Shown: positions 33,356 through 44,064, numbered from the stretch's first letter. The stretch is 64,000 nt of DNA from Galbibacter sp. BG1 (GCF_013391805.1 NZ_CP058364.1:1984501-2048500); one strand, 5' to 3'. Program-made: numbers and translations. Notes: generated from the sequence alone by a model not told the origin.

Positions 33356-36300
33356 ATGGCTAGAAATAAAGATAAGAATACAGTACAACAGAGGTTTAAT
33401 AAAATCTCTATCGGTTTGGCCTCTCCAGAGTCTATTTTAGCAGAGTCTAGAGGAGAAGTGCTAAAACCGGAAACCATTAATTACCGTACGCACAAGCCAG
33501 AGCGTGACGGTCTTTTCTGTGAGCGTATTTTTGGTCCGGTAAAGGATTACGAATGTGCTTGTGGAAAATACAAGAGAATACGTTACAAAGGTATAGTTTG
33601 TGACCGATGTGGTGTGGAGGTTACCGAGAAAAAGGTACGTAGAGATAGAGTAGGGCACATTAATTTGGTGGTACCAGTAGCACATATCTGGTATTTCCGT
33701 TCGTTACCAAATAAAATAGGTTACCTTCTTGGATTGCCATCTAAGAAGTTGGACATGATTATCTATTACGAGCGTTACGTAGTAATCCAACCTGGAGATG
33801 CTAAAAATGCCGATGGAGAACCAGTTCAAAAAATGGATTTCCTTACGGAAGAAGAATATTTAAATATTCTTGAATCTATTCCTGCGGAAAACCAATACTT
33901 GGAAGATACAGACCCAAATAAGTTTATTGCTAAAATGGGTGCGGAGTGTTTGATCGAACTTTTATCAAGAATCGATCTTAATGAACTTTCTTACGAATTA
34001 AGACACAAAGCGAATACAGAAACTTCTAAGCAACGTAAAACGGAAGCACTTAAGCGTCTTCAAGTTGTTGAAGCACTTAGGGAATCTCAAAAGAACAGAG
34101 AGAACAACCCAGAGTGGATGATCATGAAAGTAATTCCGGTGATTCCACCAGAATTACGTCCATTGGTTCCTTTGGATGGAGGTCGTTTTGCAACTTCAGA
34201 TTTAAATGATCTTTACCGTCGTGTGATTATTAGAAACAATCGTTTAAAGCGATTGATGGAAATTAAAGCACCAGAAGTAATTTTACGTAATGAGAAGCGT
34301 ATGCTTCAGGAGTCGGTAGATTCACTATTCGACAACACACGTAAATCTTCAGCGGTAAAAACGGAATCTAACAGACCGTTAAAATCACTTTCAGATTCAT
34401 TAAAAGGTAAACAAGGACGTTTCCGTCAAAACCTTCTAGGTAAGCGTGTTGATTATTCTGCACGTTCGGTAATTGTTGTTGGACCAGAAATGAAATTATA
34501 CGAGTGTGGTCTTCCGAAGAACATGGCAGCAGAGCTGTACAAGCCTTTTGTAATTAGAAAATTAATTGAAAGAGGAATTGTAAAAACGGTAAAATCTGCC
34601 AAGAAAATTATAGATAAAAGAGAGCCTGTAGTTTGGGATATCCTAGAGAACGTACTTAAAGGACACCCAGTACTACTTAACCGTGCTCCTACGCTTCACC
34701 GTTTGGGTATTCAAGCGTTCCAGCCTAAGTTAATTGAAGGAAAAGCTATTCAGTTGCACCCATTGGTATGTACGGCATTCAACGCCGATTTCGATGGGGA
34801 TCAAATGGCGGTTCACTTACCACTAGGTCCAGAAGCGATTTTGGAAGCACAAATGTTAATGTTGGCTTCCCATAACATATTGAACCCTGCAAATGGTTCA
34901 CCAATTACAGTACCTTCCCAGGATATGGTTCTTGGACTGTACTATATGACCAAAGCAAGAAGATCTACAGAAGATCACCCGATTAAAGGGGAAGGATTAA
35001 CGTTCTATTCTGCAGATGAAGTAACTATTGCTTTTAATGAAAAGAAAGTTGATTTGAACGCCATGGTTAAAGTGCGTGCAAAAGACTTTAATGAAGCAGG
35101 GGAATTGGTGCCACAGATTATTGAAACTACGGTAGGTAGAATTTTGTTCAACCAAGTAGTTCCAGAAAAGGCAGGTTATATTAACGAAGTATTGACTAAA
35201 AAGTCGCTGCGTGATATTATTGGAAATATTTTAAAAGCTACGGATGTTCCTACCACTGCAGATTTCTTGGATAAGATCAAGAGTATGGGTTATAACTTCG
35301 CATTTAAGGGAGGTCTTTCTTTCAGTTTAGGGGATATTATTATTCCTGAAGAAAAACACCCAATGATTGCCGAGGCAAACGAGCAGGTGGATGGAATTAT
35401 GGCCAATTATAACATGGGTCTTATTACCAATAATGAGCGTTATAATCAGGTTATTGATGTTTGGACATCTACAAACGCAATGCTTACCGAGCTAGCCATG
35501 AAACGTATTCGTGAAGACAACCAAGGGTTTAACTCGGTGTTCATGATGCTTGATTCTGGAGCAAGGGGATCTAAAGAACAGATCCGTCAGCTTACAGGTA
35601 TGCGTGGATTAATGGCGAAACCTAAAAAATCTACTGCCGGTGGTGGGGAAATTATTGAGAATCCAATTCTTTCTAACTTTAAAGAAGGTCTTTCTATTCT
35701 TGAATACTTTATCTCTACTCACGGTGCACGTAAAGGACTTGCGGATACGGCATTGAAAACTGCAGATGCTGGTTACTTAACACGTCGTTTGGTAGATGTT
35801 TCTCAAGATGTTATTGTGAATACGGAAGACTGCGGAACTTTACGTGGTGTAGAAGTTGAAGCATTGAAGAAAAATGATGAAATCGTTGAATCTCTAGGGG
35901 AAAGAATTCTTGGACGTGTGTCGCTACACGATGTGTACGATCCACTTACAGAAGAATTGTTGGTGGCTGCCGGAGAAGAAGTTTCAGAAGAACTTGTTAA
36001 GAAAATCGAAGCTTCTCCTGTAGAAAGAATGGAAGTGCGTTCGCCACTTACATGTGAGGCTAGACAAGGGATCTGTGCTAAATGTTACGGTAGAAACCTA
36101 GCTACAGGAAAAATGGTTCAAAGAGGAGAGGCTGTTGGAGTTGTTGCTGCACAGTCTATTGGAGAGCCTGGTACGCAGCTTACGCTACGTACATTCCACG
36201 TGGGAGGTATTGCAGGAAACATTTCAGAAGAAAACAAAATCATCGCTAAGTTTAAGAGCAAGGTTGAGATTGAAGATCTTAAAACTGTTAAAGGAACCGA

Positions 36301-37660
36301 TGCAGAAGGAAAAGAAGTTGATATTGTAATTTCCAGAACAGCAGAGGTTAAGTTTATCGATGAGAAAACAAATATTACTTTGGCTACCAACAACGTTCCT
36401 TACGGTTCGCAAATTTTTGTGAAAGAAGGACAGTCGGTAGAAAAAGGAACAATTATTTGTCAGTGGGATCCATACAACGCGGTGATTGTTTCTGAATTCT
36501 CAGGAAAAATTGCTTACGAAAATATCGATCAAGGGGTTACTTATCAAGTAGAAATCGATGAACAAACCGGTTTCCAGGAAAAAGTAATTTCTGAATCTAG
36601 AAACAAAAAGTTAATCCCAACCTTATTGATTAAAGATAAGAAAGGTGAAACTTTACGTTCTTACAACTTACCAGTAGGAGCTCACATTATGGTAGATAAT
36701 GATGAGAAAATCGAAGAAGGTAAAACACTTGTTAAGATTCCAAGAAGATCTTCTAAAGCAGGGGATATTACTGGAGGTCTTCCAAGAGTTACCGAGCTTT
36801 TCGAAGCACGTAACCCTTCTAATCCAGCGGTAGTTTCAGAGATCGATGGTGTTGTTTCCTTCGGAAAAATAAAAAGAGGTAACCGTGAGATTATCGTAGA
36901 ATCTAAATTAGGGGATATTAAGAAGTACTTGGTTAAATTATCTAACCAAATCTTGGTGCAGGAGAACGATTATGTTCGTGCTGGAATGCCTCTTTCTGAT
37001 GGTTCTATAACTCCGGAAGATATCTTGAGAATTAAAGGCCCATCTGCTGTACAGCAATACTTGGTAAATGAAGTACAGGAAGTGTACCGTTTACAAGGGG
37101 TGAAAATTAACGATAAGCACTTTGAGGTAGTAGTACGTCAAATGATGCGTAAAGTTAATATTCAGGATTCTGGAGATACTACATTCCTTGAGCAACAATT
37201 AGTTCACAAAGACGACTTCATTGAAGAAAATGATAGAATCTTTGGAATGAAAGTAATCGAGGATGCAGGGGACTCCACTACCTTAAAAGCTGGACAAATT
37301 ATTTCTCCACGTGAGTTGAGGGATGAGAACTCTATCTTAAGAAGAAATGATAAGGAATTGGTAGTAGCAAGAGATGTAGTTCCTGCAGTTGCTACACCAA
37401 TACTACAGGGTATCACAAGAGCGTCATTACAAACGAAGTCGTTTATTTCGGCTGCATCGTTCCAGGAAACTACAAAAGTACTGAACGAGGCTGCAGTGAG
37501 CGGTAAAATAGATGACCTTGAAGGATTAAAAGAAAATGTAATTGTTGGACACAGAATCCCAGCTGGTACAGGAATGAGAGACTATGATGATATTATTGTA
37601 GGATCGAAAGAAGAGTACAATGAGATTATGGCTAGTAAACAACAGCACGTTAACTTTTAA
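33356..37660 (+). CDS. rpoC: DNA-directed RNA polymerase subunit beta'
   Basis: The 1434-residue subunit is complete. The N-terminal zinc finger is [20 protein letters not shown], the Mg2+ triad is [12 protein letters not shown], the bridge helix/trigger-loop region is [20 protein letters not shown], and the second zinc site is [13 protein letters not shown]. Its ATG at 33356 follows an A/T-rich leader. A strong terminator follows, closing the rpo operon. Confidence 0.98.
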   Translation: MARNKDKNTVQQRFNKISIGLASPESILAESRGEVLKPETINYRTHKPERDGLFCERIFGPVKDYECACGKYKRIRYKGIVCDRCGVEVTEKKVRRDRVGHINLVVPVAHIWYFRSLPNKIGYLLGLPSKKLDMIIYYERYVVIQPGDAKNADGEPVQKMDFLTEEEYLNILESIPAENQYLEDTDPNKFIAKMGAECLIELLSRIDLNELSYELRHKANTETSKQRKTEALKRLQVVEALRESQKNRENNPEWMIMKVIPVIPPELRPLVPLDGGRFATSDLNDLYRRVIIRNNRLKRLMEIKAPEVILRNEKRMLQESVDSLFDNTRKSSAVKTESNRPLKSLSDSLKGKQGRFRQNLLGKRVDYSARSVIVVGPEMKLYECGLPKNMAAELYKPFVIRKLIERGIVKTVKSAKKIIDKREPVVWDILENVLKGHPVLLNRAPTLHRLGIQAFQPKLIEGKAIQLHPLVCTAFNADFDGDQMAVHLPLGPEAILEAQMLMLASHNILNPANGSPITVPSQDMVLGLYYMTKARRSTEDHPIKGEGLTFYSADEVTIAFNEKKVDLNAMVKVRAKDFNEAGELVPQIIETTVGRILFNQVVPEKAGYINEVLTKKSLRDIIGNILKATDVPTTADFLDKIKSMGYNFAFKGGLSFSLGDIIIPEEKHPMIAEANEQVDGIMANYNMGLITNNERYNQVIDVWTSTNAMLTELAMKRIREDNQGFNSVFMMLDSGARGSKEQIRQLTGMRGLMAKPKKSTAGGGEIIENPILSNFKEGLSILEYFISTHGARKGLADTALKTADAGYLTRRLVDVSQDVIVNTEDCGTLRGVEVEALKKNDEIVESLGERILGRVSLHDVYDPLTEELLVAAGEEVSEELVKKIEASPVERMEVRSPLTCEARQGICAKCYGRNLATGKMVQRGEAVGVVAAQSIGEPGTQLTLRTFHVGGIAGNISEENKIIAKFKSKVEIEDLKTVKGTDAEGKEVDIVISRTAEVKFIDEKTNITLATNNVPYGSQIFVKEGQSVEKGTIICQWDPYNAVIVSEFSGKIAYENIDQGVTYQVEIDEQTGFQEKVISESRNKKLIPTLLIKDKKGETLRSYNLPVGAHIMVDNDEKIEEGKTLVKIPRRSSKAGDITGGLPRVTELFEARNPSNPAVVSEIDGVVSFGKIKRGNREIIVESKLGDIKKYLVKLSNQILVQENDYVRAGMPLSDGSITPEDILRIKGPSAVQQYLVNEVQEVYRLQGVKINDKHFEVVVRQMMRKVNIQDSGDTTFLEQQLVHKDDFIEENDRIFGMKVIEDAGDSTTLKAGQIISPRELRDENSILRRNDKELVVARDVVPAVATPILQGITRASLQTKSFISAASFQETTKVLNEAAVSGKIDDLEGLKENVIVGHRIPAGTGMRDYDDIIVGSKEEYNEIMASKQQHVNF

Positions 37661-37682
37661 GGATACTTAAATATATTATATG

Positions 37683-37712
37683 AACCCCAAAGGAATTTCC
37701 TTTGGGGTTTTC
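37683..37712 (+). terminator. Terminator of the rpoBC operon
   Basis: The 11-bp stem AACCCCAAAGG with CCTTTGGGGTT and a 5-nt loop is followed by a T-rich tract, 23 bases after the rpoC stop. Confidence 0.9.
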
Positions 37713-37792
37713 TTTTTTTTAATACTATTTTTACGCTATACAGTTTTAAAAGGAAATATTCTTTTTGGAACTTTAATTTTAAAACCAATACT

Positions 37793-38107
37793 ATGAGTGA
37801 TCAAAACGAGAAAAATAAAAACCAGATTAATATAGAGTTAGATGATGCGACTGCTGAAGGCACCTACGCAAATTTGGCTATCATCAACCATTCGGTTTCA
37901 GAATTTGTAGTGGACTTTGTGAGTATAATGCCAGGAAGACCGAAAGCAAAAGTAAAAAGCCGAATCATCCTTACGCCACAACATGCTAAAAGATTTTTAA
38001 AGGCTTTGGGCGATAATGTACAAAGGTTCGAGCAGGCCCATGGAGAAATTAAAGATTACGAGCAACCTCCAATGCCGCTAAACTTTGGTCCTACTGGAGA
38101 GGCTTAA
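37793..38107 (+). CDS. DUF3467 domain protein
   Basis: The 104-residue soluble protein has the DUF3467 pattern: NIELDDATAEGTYANLAIIN, SEFVVDFVSIMPGRPKAKV, SRIILTPQHAKRFLKALGDN. The family is small, widespread and uncharacterised; its beta-rich fold with a C-terminal helix suggests a binding role. It sits downstream of the rpoC terminator, so it is probably transcribed separately. Confidence 0.88.
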   Translation: MSDQNEKNKNQINIELDDATAEGTYANLAIINHSVSEFVVDFVSIMPGRPKAKVKSRIILTPQHAKRFLKALGDNVQRFEQAHGEIKDYEQPPMPLNFGPTGEA

Positions 38108-38137
38108 TTCAACATTGATTGAAATAAATTTATTTTT

Positions 38138-38171
38138 AATAGCCCTGTCTATATTTTGAGACAGGGCTATT
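38138..38171. terminator. Bidirectional terminator
   Basis: A 13-bp perfect stem AATAGCCCTGTCT/AGACAGGGCTATT with A/T tracts on both sides lies between the converging DUF3467 and DUF4197 genes. Confidence 0.88.
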
Positions 38172-38185
38172 ATTATGGTGTTCTG

Positions 38186-38902
38186 TTAGTTTGTTAATAT
38201 GGAGTTTAAAATGGTAGACGGATTCTCCCGGGCATCGTTTTCTCCATCTTCCACAATATTGAACAGGCCGTCTGTGAGTTGTTTCGTTATTGCATCGTTT
38301 AATTGATCTGAACCACTCGCAGAACTTCCTGTGCCCAGTACGGCCCCAATAAGTTCGTTTAAAGAACTGTTTGTGCCTCCCAAAGCATTATTTAGTAATT
38401 TATTAATTCCTAGACTTTCGGTTTTGGCAGTCACTACAGGATTAATGGCTTTGGTTAGGTCAGTATACGTTTTATTCCTTAAATACTGCGTGGCGGCACC
38501 CTTTCCGCCCGATAAGATGGAAACGGCATCTTGTGGGGTCATTTCGTTTATTGCTTTATTTACAATGGGTTTAGCCGTCGCAATGGAGGCTTCTGCTACT
38601 TCACTGATCAAAGCTTTCTCTTTTTTTACTACACTTGAAAGCCCGTAGGACTCTAATTTCGTATTGATATTTTTCAGTTCCTGTGGCATTGCGGCTTCAA
38701 TAAGCGCATTTGTCATAAAGGCTTCGGTATCGCCAAAAACATTGAAAGCATTTTGTGTACCACTTTTTAATACAGATTGAACCGTATTTAAAACAACGTT
38801 GCTGTTTTGAGAATTTTCTCCCGCCGTTTGCAAAGATGTACAACCGAAAAACAGTCCAGTGTTTAAACAAATTAAAGCTAAATTTTTAAGTAGTCTTTTC
38901 AT
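38186..38902 (-). CDS. DUF4197 lipoprotein
   Basis: The 238-residue protein has a lipoprotein signal (LALICLNTGLFFGC) and the DUF4197 helical domain: ALKSGTQNAFN-like start, AFMTNALIEAAMPQELKNIN, MTPQDAVSILSGGKGAATQY and a long tail. Function is unknown. I start at ATG 38902, where the lipobox is well placed. An upstream ATG at 38944 overlaps the phosphodiesterase stop as ATGA, so translational coupling is possible. Confidence 0.82.
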   Translation of the reverse strand: MKRLLKNLALICLNTGLFFGCTSLQTAGENSQNSNVVLNTVQSVLKSGTQNAFNVFGDTEAFMTNALIEAAMPQELKNINTKLESYGLSSVVKKEKALISEVAEASIATAKPIVNKAINEMTPQDAVSILSGGKGAATQYLRNKTYTDLTKAINPVVTAKTESLGINKLLNNALGGTNSSLNELIGAVLGTGSSASGSDQLNDAITKQLTDGLFNIVEDGENDARENPSTILNSILTN

Positions 38903-38940
38903 GATAAAATGTGCTTGATTGATTTTTTTAAAATGGGTTA

Positions 38941-39438
38941 TCATACCTTTTTTTCTAATTCAATAATCTCTAGATCTTTGATGTTTTCGTTGTCAATAAC
39001 AAAACGCAGCATGGTTCTTACTTTATGGAAACCGTGTTTTCCTGCCGCTCCGGGATTCATGTGAAGGAGATTAAGTTTTTTGTCCCACATCACCTTAAGA
39101 ATATGGGAATGCCCGCTTATAAAGAGTTTTGGCGGATTTTGTCTAATCTCATCCCGAATCCGTTTATCATAGCGATTGGGATATCCGCCAATGTGCGTAA
39201 TCCAAACATCTACCCCTTCGCAATAAAATCTATTGTTTTCTGGGAATTCCAAACGAACCTGATCGTTGTCAATGTTACCGTAAACTCCCTTCAGAGGTTT
39301 TAATTTTTTTATGGAATCTGTTACCTCGAGATCTCCAATGTCCCCAGCATGCCAAACTTCATCGGCTTGATGTACGTATTTTAAGATTTTATCATCGAGA
39401 AAACTATGAGTGTCCGATAGTAAAAGAATTTTTCGCAT
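38941..39438 (-). CDS. YfcE/MJ0936-type metallophosphoesterase
   Basis: The 165-residue phosphodiesterase has dinuclear-metal motifs LLSDTHSFLDDKI, EVWHAGDIGDLEV, KGVYGNIDND, FISGHSHILK and LLHMNPGAAGKHG. This family hydrolyses phosphodiesters in vitro; its physiological substrate is not known. The start at ATG 39438 matches homologues (MRKILLLSDTH). It is followed directly by the DUF4197 gene. Confidence 0.9.
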   Translation of the reverse strand: MRKILLLSDTHSFLDDKILKYVHQADEVWHAGDIGDLEVTDSIKKLKPLKGVYGNIDNDQVRLEFPENNRFYCEGVDVWITHIGGYPNRYDKRIRDEIRQNPPKLFISGHSHILKVMWDKKLNLLHMNPGAAGKHGFHKVRTMLRFVIDNENIKDLEIIELEKKV

Positions 39439-39630
39439 AGATGTTTTTATGAAGTTGTAAAGTTAAAACTTCAATAGAAGAAATTGGATTACACCTAAAA
39501 AAAATAATGGAGTCGGTTGATTTGGTTTTTTAATTATTCGAGATCCTATATTTCAGCCTTAACCTTCCGTTGATTGCACAAATTTCCAGCATTAATTTTT
39601 TCCGGTGGAGCACTAACCTCAAAATATTGG

Positions 39631-39638
39631 TATCTTTG
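39631..39638 (+). promoter_or_regulatory. truA promoter -7 box
   Basis: TATCTTTG matches TAnnTTTG, 26 bases before the TTG start of truA. The divergent spacer 39439-39664 holds no gene. Confidence 0.5.
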
Positions 39639-39664
39639 TATCTTGGTAAAAACGGAAATTTAGT

Positions 39665-40417
39665 TTGAGGTATTTTTTAGAGTTATCATACAATGGCAAG
39701 CACTACCATGGTTGGCAGTATCAACCAAATGCTATTACGGTTCAGGAGGTTTTAGAAAAAGCACTTTCCACATTGATGCGCCAAGAAATTCAAATTCTAG
39801 GGGCAGGAAGAACCGATGCTGGCGTACATGGTAAGCAAATGTATGCACACTTCGATGTGGAGAACACCATAAAAAGGGAAGAAATGCTTTATAAACTGAA
39901 TAGCTTTTTACCACCAGATATCGCCATAAAAGACATAATCCCTGTAAAAGAAGATGCCCATGCTAGGTTTGATGCCGAACAAAGAAGCTACGAATATTGG
40001 ATTGTACGGGAGAAAAATCCTTTCTATACAGACTATGCCTATAATTTAAAAGCCGATTTAAATCTCGAGGCGATGAATGAAGCTGCTAAAATATTATTAA
40101 AGCATAAGGATTTTCAATGCTTCTCCAAGTCAAACACCGATGTAAAAACCTATCTTTGTGATGTTCGGCGTGCAGAATGGGTGGAGAAAGAAGACCTGTT
40201 AGTTTTTCACATTACTGCCGACAGATTTTTGAGAAATATGGTTCGCGCTGTGGTTGGCACGCTTTTAAATGTAGGGATAGGAAAGGCAAGTGTAGAAGAT
40301 GTGGAGAACATTATAAATAGTAAAAGCAGAAGCAAAGCTGGAGCTTCGGTTCCCGCACATGGATTGTATTTAACAGAAGTTGTGTATCCCAATAGAATTT
40401 ATAAAATTAATGAGTAA
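39665..40417 (+). CDS. truA: tRNA pseudouridine(38-40) synthase TruA
   Basis: The 250-residue enzyme has the catalytic Asp51 in GAGRTDAGVHG, the N-terminal YFLELSYNGKHYHGWQYQPN, and RFLRNMVRAVVGTLLNVG. It modifies the anticodon stem of many tRNAs. The start codon is TTG at 39665, since the conserved LRYFLELSY begins there without an ATG. The stop overlaps the following ABC transporter start by 8 bases, so the two genes are translationally coupled. Confidence 0.95.
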   Translation: MRYFLELSYNGKHYHGWQYQPNAITVQEVLEKALSTLMRQEIQILGAGRTDAGVHGKQMYAHFDVENTIKREEMLYKLNSFLPPDIAIKDIIPVKEDAHARFDAEQRSYEYWIVREKNPFYTDYAYNLKADLNLEAMNEAAKILLKHKDFQCFSKSNTDVKTYLCDVRRAEWVEKEDLLVFHITADRFLRNMVRAVVGTLLNVGIGKASVEDVENIINSKSRSKAGASVPAHGLYLTEVVYPNRIYKINE

Positions 40418-42179
40418 AGATAAAACAGGAAGTACATTCGATCTCGGGCTTTTTACCCGTCTTTTGAAGTACACAAAACCTTACCGGTTAACGTTTTTTG
40501 GGGTTGCTTTGGCAGCCATCATGCTATCTGTATTCTCCTCTATTCGACCTATATTATTGAAATATACGGTAGACGATTATATTTTGAATAAAGACAGTCA
40601 TGGACTGCTTATGTTCGTAGTTTATATGACTATTGTACTCTTTTTAGAAGTCATAAGTCAACTTTCCTTTATTTACTATGCCAATTGGTTAGGGCAATCG
40701 GTTATTGAGGATATTCGGGTAAAACTATTTAAACACATGCTACGTTTCCGCATGAAGTATTTCGATAGCTCTTCCGTAGGGGTTTTGGTAACGCGTGCTG
40801 TGAGTGATATTGAACGTATTGCTGCTATTTTTAGCGACGGCTTGTTTATGATTGTGAGCGACTTGCTAAAAATGATTGTAGTGGCCGGAGTGATGATTTA
40901 CTTTGATTGGAAATTGTCCCTTATCATTTTTGCCATTTTACCACTTATGTTATATGCTACAAGGCTGTTCCAGAAAGCGATGAAGAAGGCTTTTGTGGAG
41001 GTAAGAAAAGAAGTATCTAACTTAAATTCTTTTGTACAGGAGCGTATTTCTGGAATGAAGATTGTCCAACTTTTTGTTCGTGAACGGGAAGAGTACAATC
41101 AGTTTAAGGAAATCAATGAAAAACACAAAAAAGCTTGGATAAACACCGTTTGGTACAATTCTATTTTTATTGCGGTAGTAGAATTAATGTCGTCCATTAC
41201 CACCGGTTTAATTGTGTGGTTTGGAGGTTTGCGTGCCGTAATGAGTGGAGCGGAAGACCTCGGTAATATATTTATGTTTATCATGCTTTCTTCTATGATT
41301 TTTAGGCCACTAAGACAAATAGCCGATAAATTCAATACGCTCCAAATGGGAATGGTAGCCGCCAATCGTGTGTTTGATATTCTTGATACCGATAGTAAAA
41401 TTGAAAATATAGGAACACGTGTTGCCGAAAATTTAAAGGGGGATATAGCTTTTAAAGACGTACGCTTTGGTTATTTGGAAGATGAAGAAGTACTCCATGG
41501 GATATCTTTTGAAGCAAGACCTGGAGAAACCGTAGCCATTGTAGGAGCTACTGGAGCTGGAAAATCTACCATTATTAATTTACTGAACCGTTTTTACGAT
41601 ATCAAATCAGGTGAAATCTTGGCCGACGGTATAAATATCAATGAATTTACCTTGCAATCGCTGCGTTCGCAGATTGCTATTGTTCTTCAGGATGTGTTTC
41701 TATTTGCCGACACTATTTTAAATAATATTACGTTGAATGACACTTCCATTAAAGAAGAAGATGTTATTCAAGCAGCAAAAGATATCGGAATCCACAAATT
41801 TATAATGAGCCTTCCAGGAGGTTACCATTACAACGTCAAGGAGCGCGGAAGCATGCTTTCAAGCGGACAGCGGCAGTTAATTGCTTTCTTGAGGGCGTAT
41901 GTAAGTAACCCAAGTATTTTAATTTTGGATGAAGCAACTTCTTCTGTAGATGGACATTCTGAAAGGCTTATTCAAAAAGCAACGGATAAAATCACTAAAG
42001 GCCGAACCTCTATCGTTATTGCACACCGATTGGCTACCATAAAAAAAGCCGATAAGATTTTGGTCATGGAAGCCGGAAATATTGTGGAAGCTGGAACCCA
42101 CGAAGAATTACTGAAAAAGCAAGACGGTTATTATCGTAATTTGTACGAAGTGCAGTTCTTGGCGGAAGAAGCCGTTTAA
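40410..42179 (+). CDS. ABC exporter, fused membrane and ATPase (MsbA/MdlB-like)
   Basis: The 589-residue half-transporter has six TM helices (residues about 25-310) and an ATPase domain: Walker A GATGAGKST, Q-loop IVLQDVFLF, signature LSSGQRQL, Walker B ILILDEATSS, H-loop IAHRL. It should work as a dimer in lipid or drug export. The signature LSSGQ deviates mildly from LSGGQ. The ATG at 40410 (MSKDKTGSTFDLG) overlaps the truA stop. The substrate is not predictable. Confidence 0.92.
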   Translation: MSKDKTGSTFDLGLFTRLLKYTKPYRLTFFGVALAAIMLSVFSSIRPILLKYTVDDYILNKDSHGLLMFVVYMTIVLFLEVISQLSFIYYANWLGQSVIEDIRVKLFKHMLRFRMKYFDSSSVGVLVTRAVSDIERIAAIFSDGLFMIVSDLLKMIVVAGVMIYFDWKLSLIIFAILPLMLYATRLFQKAMKKAFVEVRKEVSNLNSFVQERISGMKIVQLFVREREEYNQFKEINEKHKKAWINTVWYNSIFIAVVELMSSITTGLIVWFGGLRAVMSGAEDLGNIFMFIMLSSMIFRPLRQIADKFNTLQMGMVAANRVFDILDTDSKIENIGTRVAENLKGDIAFKDVRFGYLEDEEVLHGISFEARPGETVAIVGATGAGKSTIINLLNRFYDIKSGEILADGININEFTLQSLRSQIAIVLQDVFLFADTILNNITLNDTSIKEEDVIQAAKDIGIHKFIMSLPGGYHYNVKERGSMLSSGQRQLIAFLRAYVSNPSILILDEATSSVDGHSERLIQKATDKITKGRTSIVIAHRLATIKKADKILVMEAGNIVEAGTHEELLKKQDGYYRNLYEVQFLAEEAV

Positions 42180-42299
42180 AATTTTTGACACCTAGTGATA
42201 AAAATAAATCAGCGCTAACGGGTAATTACAATAATCTAATTTTTCTCGCTTAATTCTTTAAACAAATAAGCCAATCAACATTATAATAATAAAAAAAGC

Positions 42300-42576
42300 A
42301 AAGAAAAGTCAAACGGTATCTACAGTTTTTCTGTTGCTGGGGGTGTGTTAATAGTTACCCATTAGGCCTATCTGTAAGTCATCAAGCTCCAAATTGGACG
42401 CTAGCTTATATTGGCGGTGGATTAACTATCATTGCAATACTAATGCATTTAATAATGTAAATAAGGGCATTGATACTTATAACCTTAATTTACACGATAT
42501 TTCTTACTATAAATTTCAAACTAAATTTAATATTGTTTCCAGTGGAAATGGTATTGGTTTACGAATGAGTTTTTAA
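42300..42576 (+). pseudogene. Decayed gene remnant, membrane/outer-membrane type
   Basis: Two frames together read like one protein. The first gives NSYPLGLSVSHQAPNW then TLAYIGGGLTIIAILMHL and hits a stop at 42457. The second continues NAFNNVNKGIDTYNLNL and ends NIVSSGNGIGLRMSF, a C-terminus ending in Phe like many outer-membrane barrels. The frame shifts near 42445-42455, and the region upstream of about 42330 is also out of frame. No start codon with support is seen. I read it as the C-terminal remnant of a membrane protein; a homology search is needed to name it. Confidence 0.45.
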
Positions 42577-42634
42577 TTTCATTTTTGCTTTTGTATAACT
42601 CAACTTAACACTTCATCTTTAAAATGAATTACTT

Positions 42635-42760
42635 CGTTAAAGGGAGATTTCAATTATCCTTTAACGATTCAGTATTCTATATTTTCTTAAAATCGTTCAT
42701 TTGAACGAAAAAAAGCATTTCGTTTAAATTAAATTTCTATATTTAGACGAAAATAAGCAT
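42635..42760. repeat. Inverted and direct repeats upstream of a small membrane protein gene
   Basis: CGTTAAAGG...CCTTTAACG (42635-42666) is a perfect 9-bp inverted repeat, and CGTTCATTTGAACG (42694-42707) is a palindrome. ACGAAAAAAAGCAT (42705-42718) recurs as ACGAAAATAAGCAT (42747-42760). They lie in a 220-base gap without genes. Confidence 0.55.
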
Positions 42761-42798
42761 GATTTTACTTTTTAATTAAGTATAAAAATTCTATTTAA

Positions 42799-42933
42799 AT
42801 GGCGTTAGAAATATTTTTTTCCGGCAGAACTGAATTGATACTTGGCGCATTATCATCAATCGTCTTGATTTTAGCACTCGTCTTGGTTGCCTTGCGTATC
42901 GATAAAAAAAGAAGTAAAAAGACTAAATCTTAA
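42799..42933 (+). CDS. Small single-pass membrane protein, 44 aa
   Basis: The ORF runs from ATG 42799 to TAA 42931-42933. It starts MALEIFFSGRTELILGALSS, has one hydrophobic helix (IVLILALVLVAL) and ends in the basic tail RIDKKRSKKTKS, which by the positive-inside rule would lie in the cytoplasm. The upstream region is A-rich. It is unrecognised but has the clean layout of a small membrane protein and fills an otherwise empty gap before two further membrane genes. Confidence 0.55.
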   Translation: MALEIFFSGRTELILGALSSIVLILALVLVALRIDKKRSKKTKS

Positions 42934-42949
42934 AGTAAAAAGCTTCAGT

Positions 42950-43023
42950 CGAATAATTGTTTTCTTTTGTTTAGATGTCTGTGTGTGATTTTGCATAAGA
43001 AAACAATGTTTTTAAGTTATTCG
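42950..43023. repeat. Nested inverted repeat in a spacer
   Basis: CGAATAATTGTTTTCTT (42950-42966) pairs with AAGAAAACAA (42997-43006) and then, across a 10-base bulge, with TTATTCG (43017-43023). The transcript could form a long AU-rich hairpin of 17 pairs without a terminator T tract. Confidence 0.5.
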
Positions 43024-43062
43024 TTCTTCATTTTTGTTTAAAAACAACCTAAACCAAAAACT

Positions 43063-43383
43063 ATGCTCGGACTTGTACTACTTTATTGGATTGGAAAATA
43101 CTTCTATAGACTGGCAGATGAGTACCAAAAAAGTAAATGGGGGTTTGCCCTGCTGGGAATAGCAACCTACTATGCTGGTATTGTTGGAATGAGTTTCTTT
43201 ATCGGGATTCTAGTTGAAGTGTTTTCTCCAGGACTTCTGGACAATGCAAACGAAACCTTATTTGGCTTCTTAATGCTACCCTTTGGAATTTTAAGCTGCT
43301 ATCTTTTGTATAAATTCTTGGAGAAAACGTGGGAGCAAAATAAACCGGACTCTATTGATTTGATTGGAAATACGGAAAATTAA
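43063..43383 (+). CDS. Hypothetical membrane protein, 106 aa
   Basis: The protein has an N-terminal hydrophobic [19 protein letters not shown] segment and two clear TM helices ([45 protein letters not shown]) with a soluble C-terminal tail. I do not recognise a named family. It lies 18 bases upstream of a second membrane gene on the same strand, so the two are probably an operon. Confidence 0.75.
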   Translation: MLGLVLLYWIGKYFYRLADEYQKSKWGFALLGIATYYAGIVGMSFFIGILVEVFSPGLLDNANETLFGFLMLPFGILSCYLLYKFLEKTWEQNKPDSIDLIGNTEN

Positions 43384-43401
43384 CAAAATTAATTTTATGC
43401 T

Positions 43402-44037
43402 ATGAATTCAACTGGTATGCCAATAGCATTAAAAAGAATGGTCGATAATGAAAAAACCGATTTCTTTGTTAAAAGTCGTCGTAACTATCCAAAGAAAAAG
43501 GCAGTATCTGTTCTAGTTTTTTCACTTTTATGGAATGCTCTAGTTAGCGTTTTTGTTGTAGCTTTTATATGGCCCCTTTTTAAAGGAGAAGAAGTGCATT
43601 TTAAAAGTAACGATGTTCCAACCAGTGGGAGTTTGGAAAATTGGGAACCTGTACTTGTTCCAACATTAATTATTGGTTTATTTGTTGTTGTAGGTCTCAT
43701 AACATTTTTCTCTGGAATGTTTATGTTGTTTCAAAGAGGCGGATATTTTGTGGGTACAGAAACTCGGTTTATAAAATATAGAAGGGGTAAATTTATTGTA
43801 AAGGATTGGGAACAATTTTCTGGGAATATCGAGATAAAATCCAACAGAACTTTAGGCGATTTAGAATTAGAACTTCGAACCGGTAAAATGAAAAGTAGAG
43901 ATAAAGGATCAGATAAATTTGTGCCAGACATTATGTATTTATCGGGAATAAGGAATGCTTTTGATGTTGAAAAAAAATGCAGAATTAGAATAAAAGAAAA
44001 TGATCCTACTCCAAGAGTGGCCATTGAAACGACTTAA
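43402..44037 (+). CDS. Hypothetical membrane protein, 211 aa
   Basis: After a basic N-terminus (KSRRNYPKKK) come two TM helices (VLVFSLLWNALVSVFVVAFI and LVPTLIIGLFVVVGLITFFSG) and a C-terminal soluble domain of about 90 residues (YFVGTETRFIKYRRGKFIVK, DWEQFSGNIEIKSNRTLGDL) that looks like a PH-like beta domain following the membrane pair. The function is unknown. It follows the 106-residue membrane gene and is followed by a terminator-like hairpin. Confidence 0.78.
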   Translation: MNSTGMPIALKRMVDNEKTDFFVKSRRNYPKKKAVSVLVFSLLWNALVSVFVVAFIWPLFKGEEVHFKSNDVPTSGSLENWEPVLVPTLIIGLFVVVGLITFFSGMFMLFQRGGYFVGTETRFIKYRRGKFIVKDWEQFSGNIEIKSNRTLGDLELELRTGKMKSRDKGSDKFVPDIMYLSGIRNAFDVEKKCRIRIKENDPTPRVAIETT

Positions 44038-44064
44038 AGCTTTATCCAAGTAAATCAAATAAAA

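Noticed and set aside
42394-42576. 60-codon ORF as an intact small gene
   Set aside because: Its N-terminal part is out of frame with the recognisable upstream peptide, so it reads better as part of a decayed gene.
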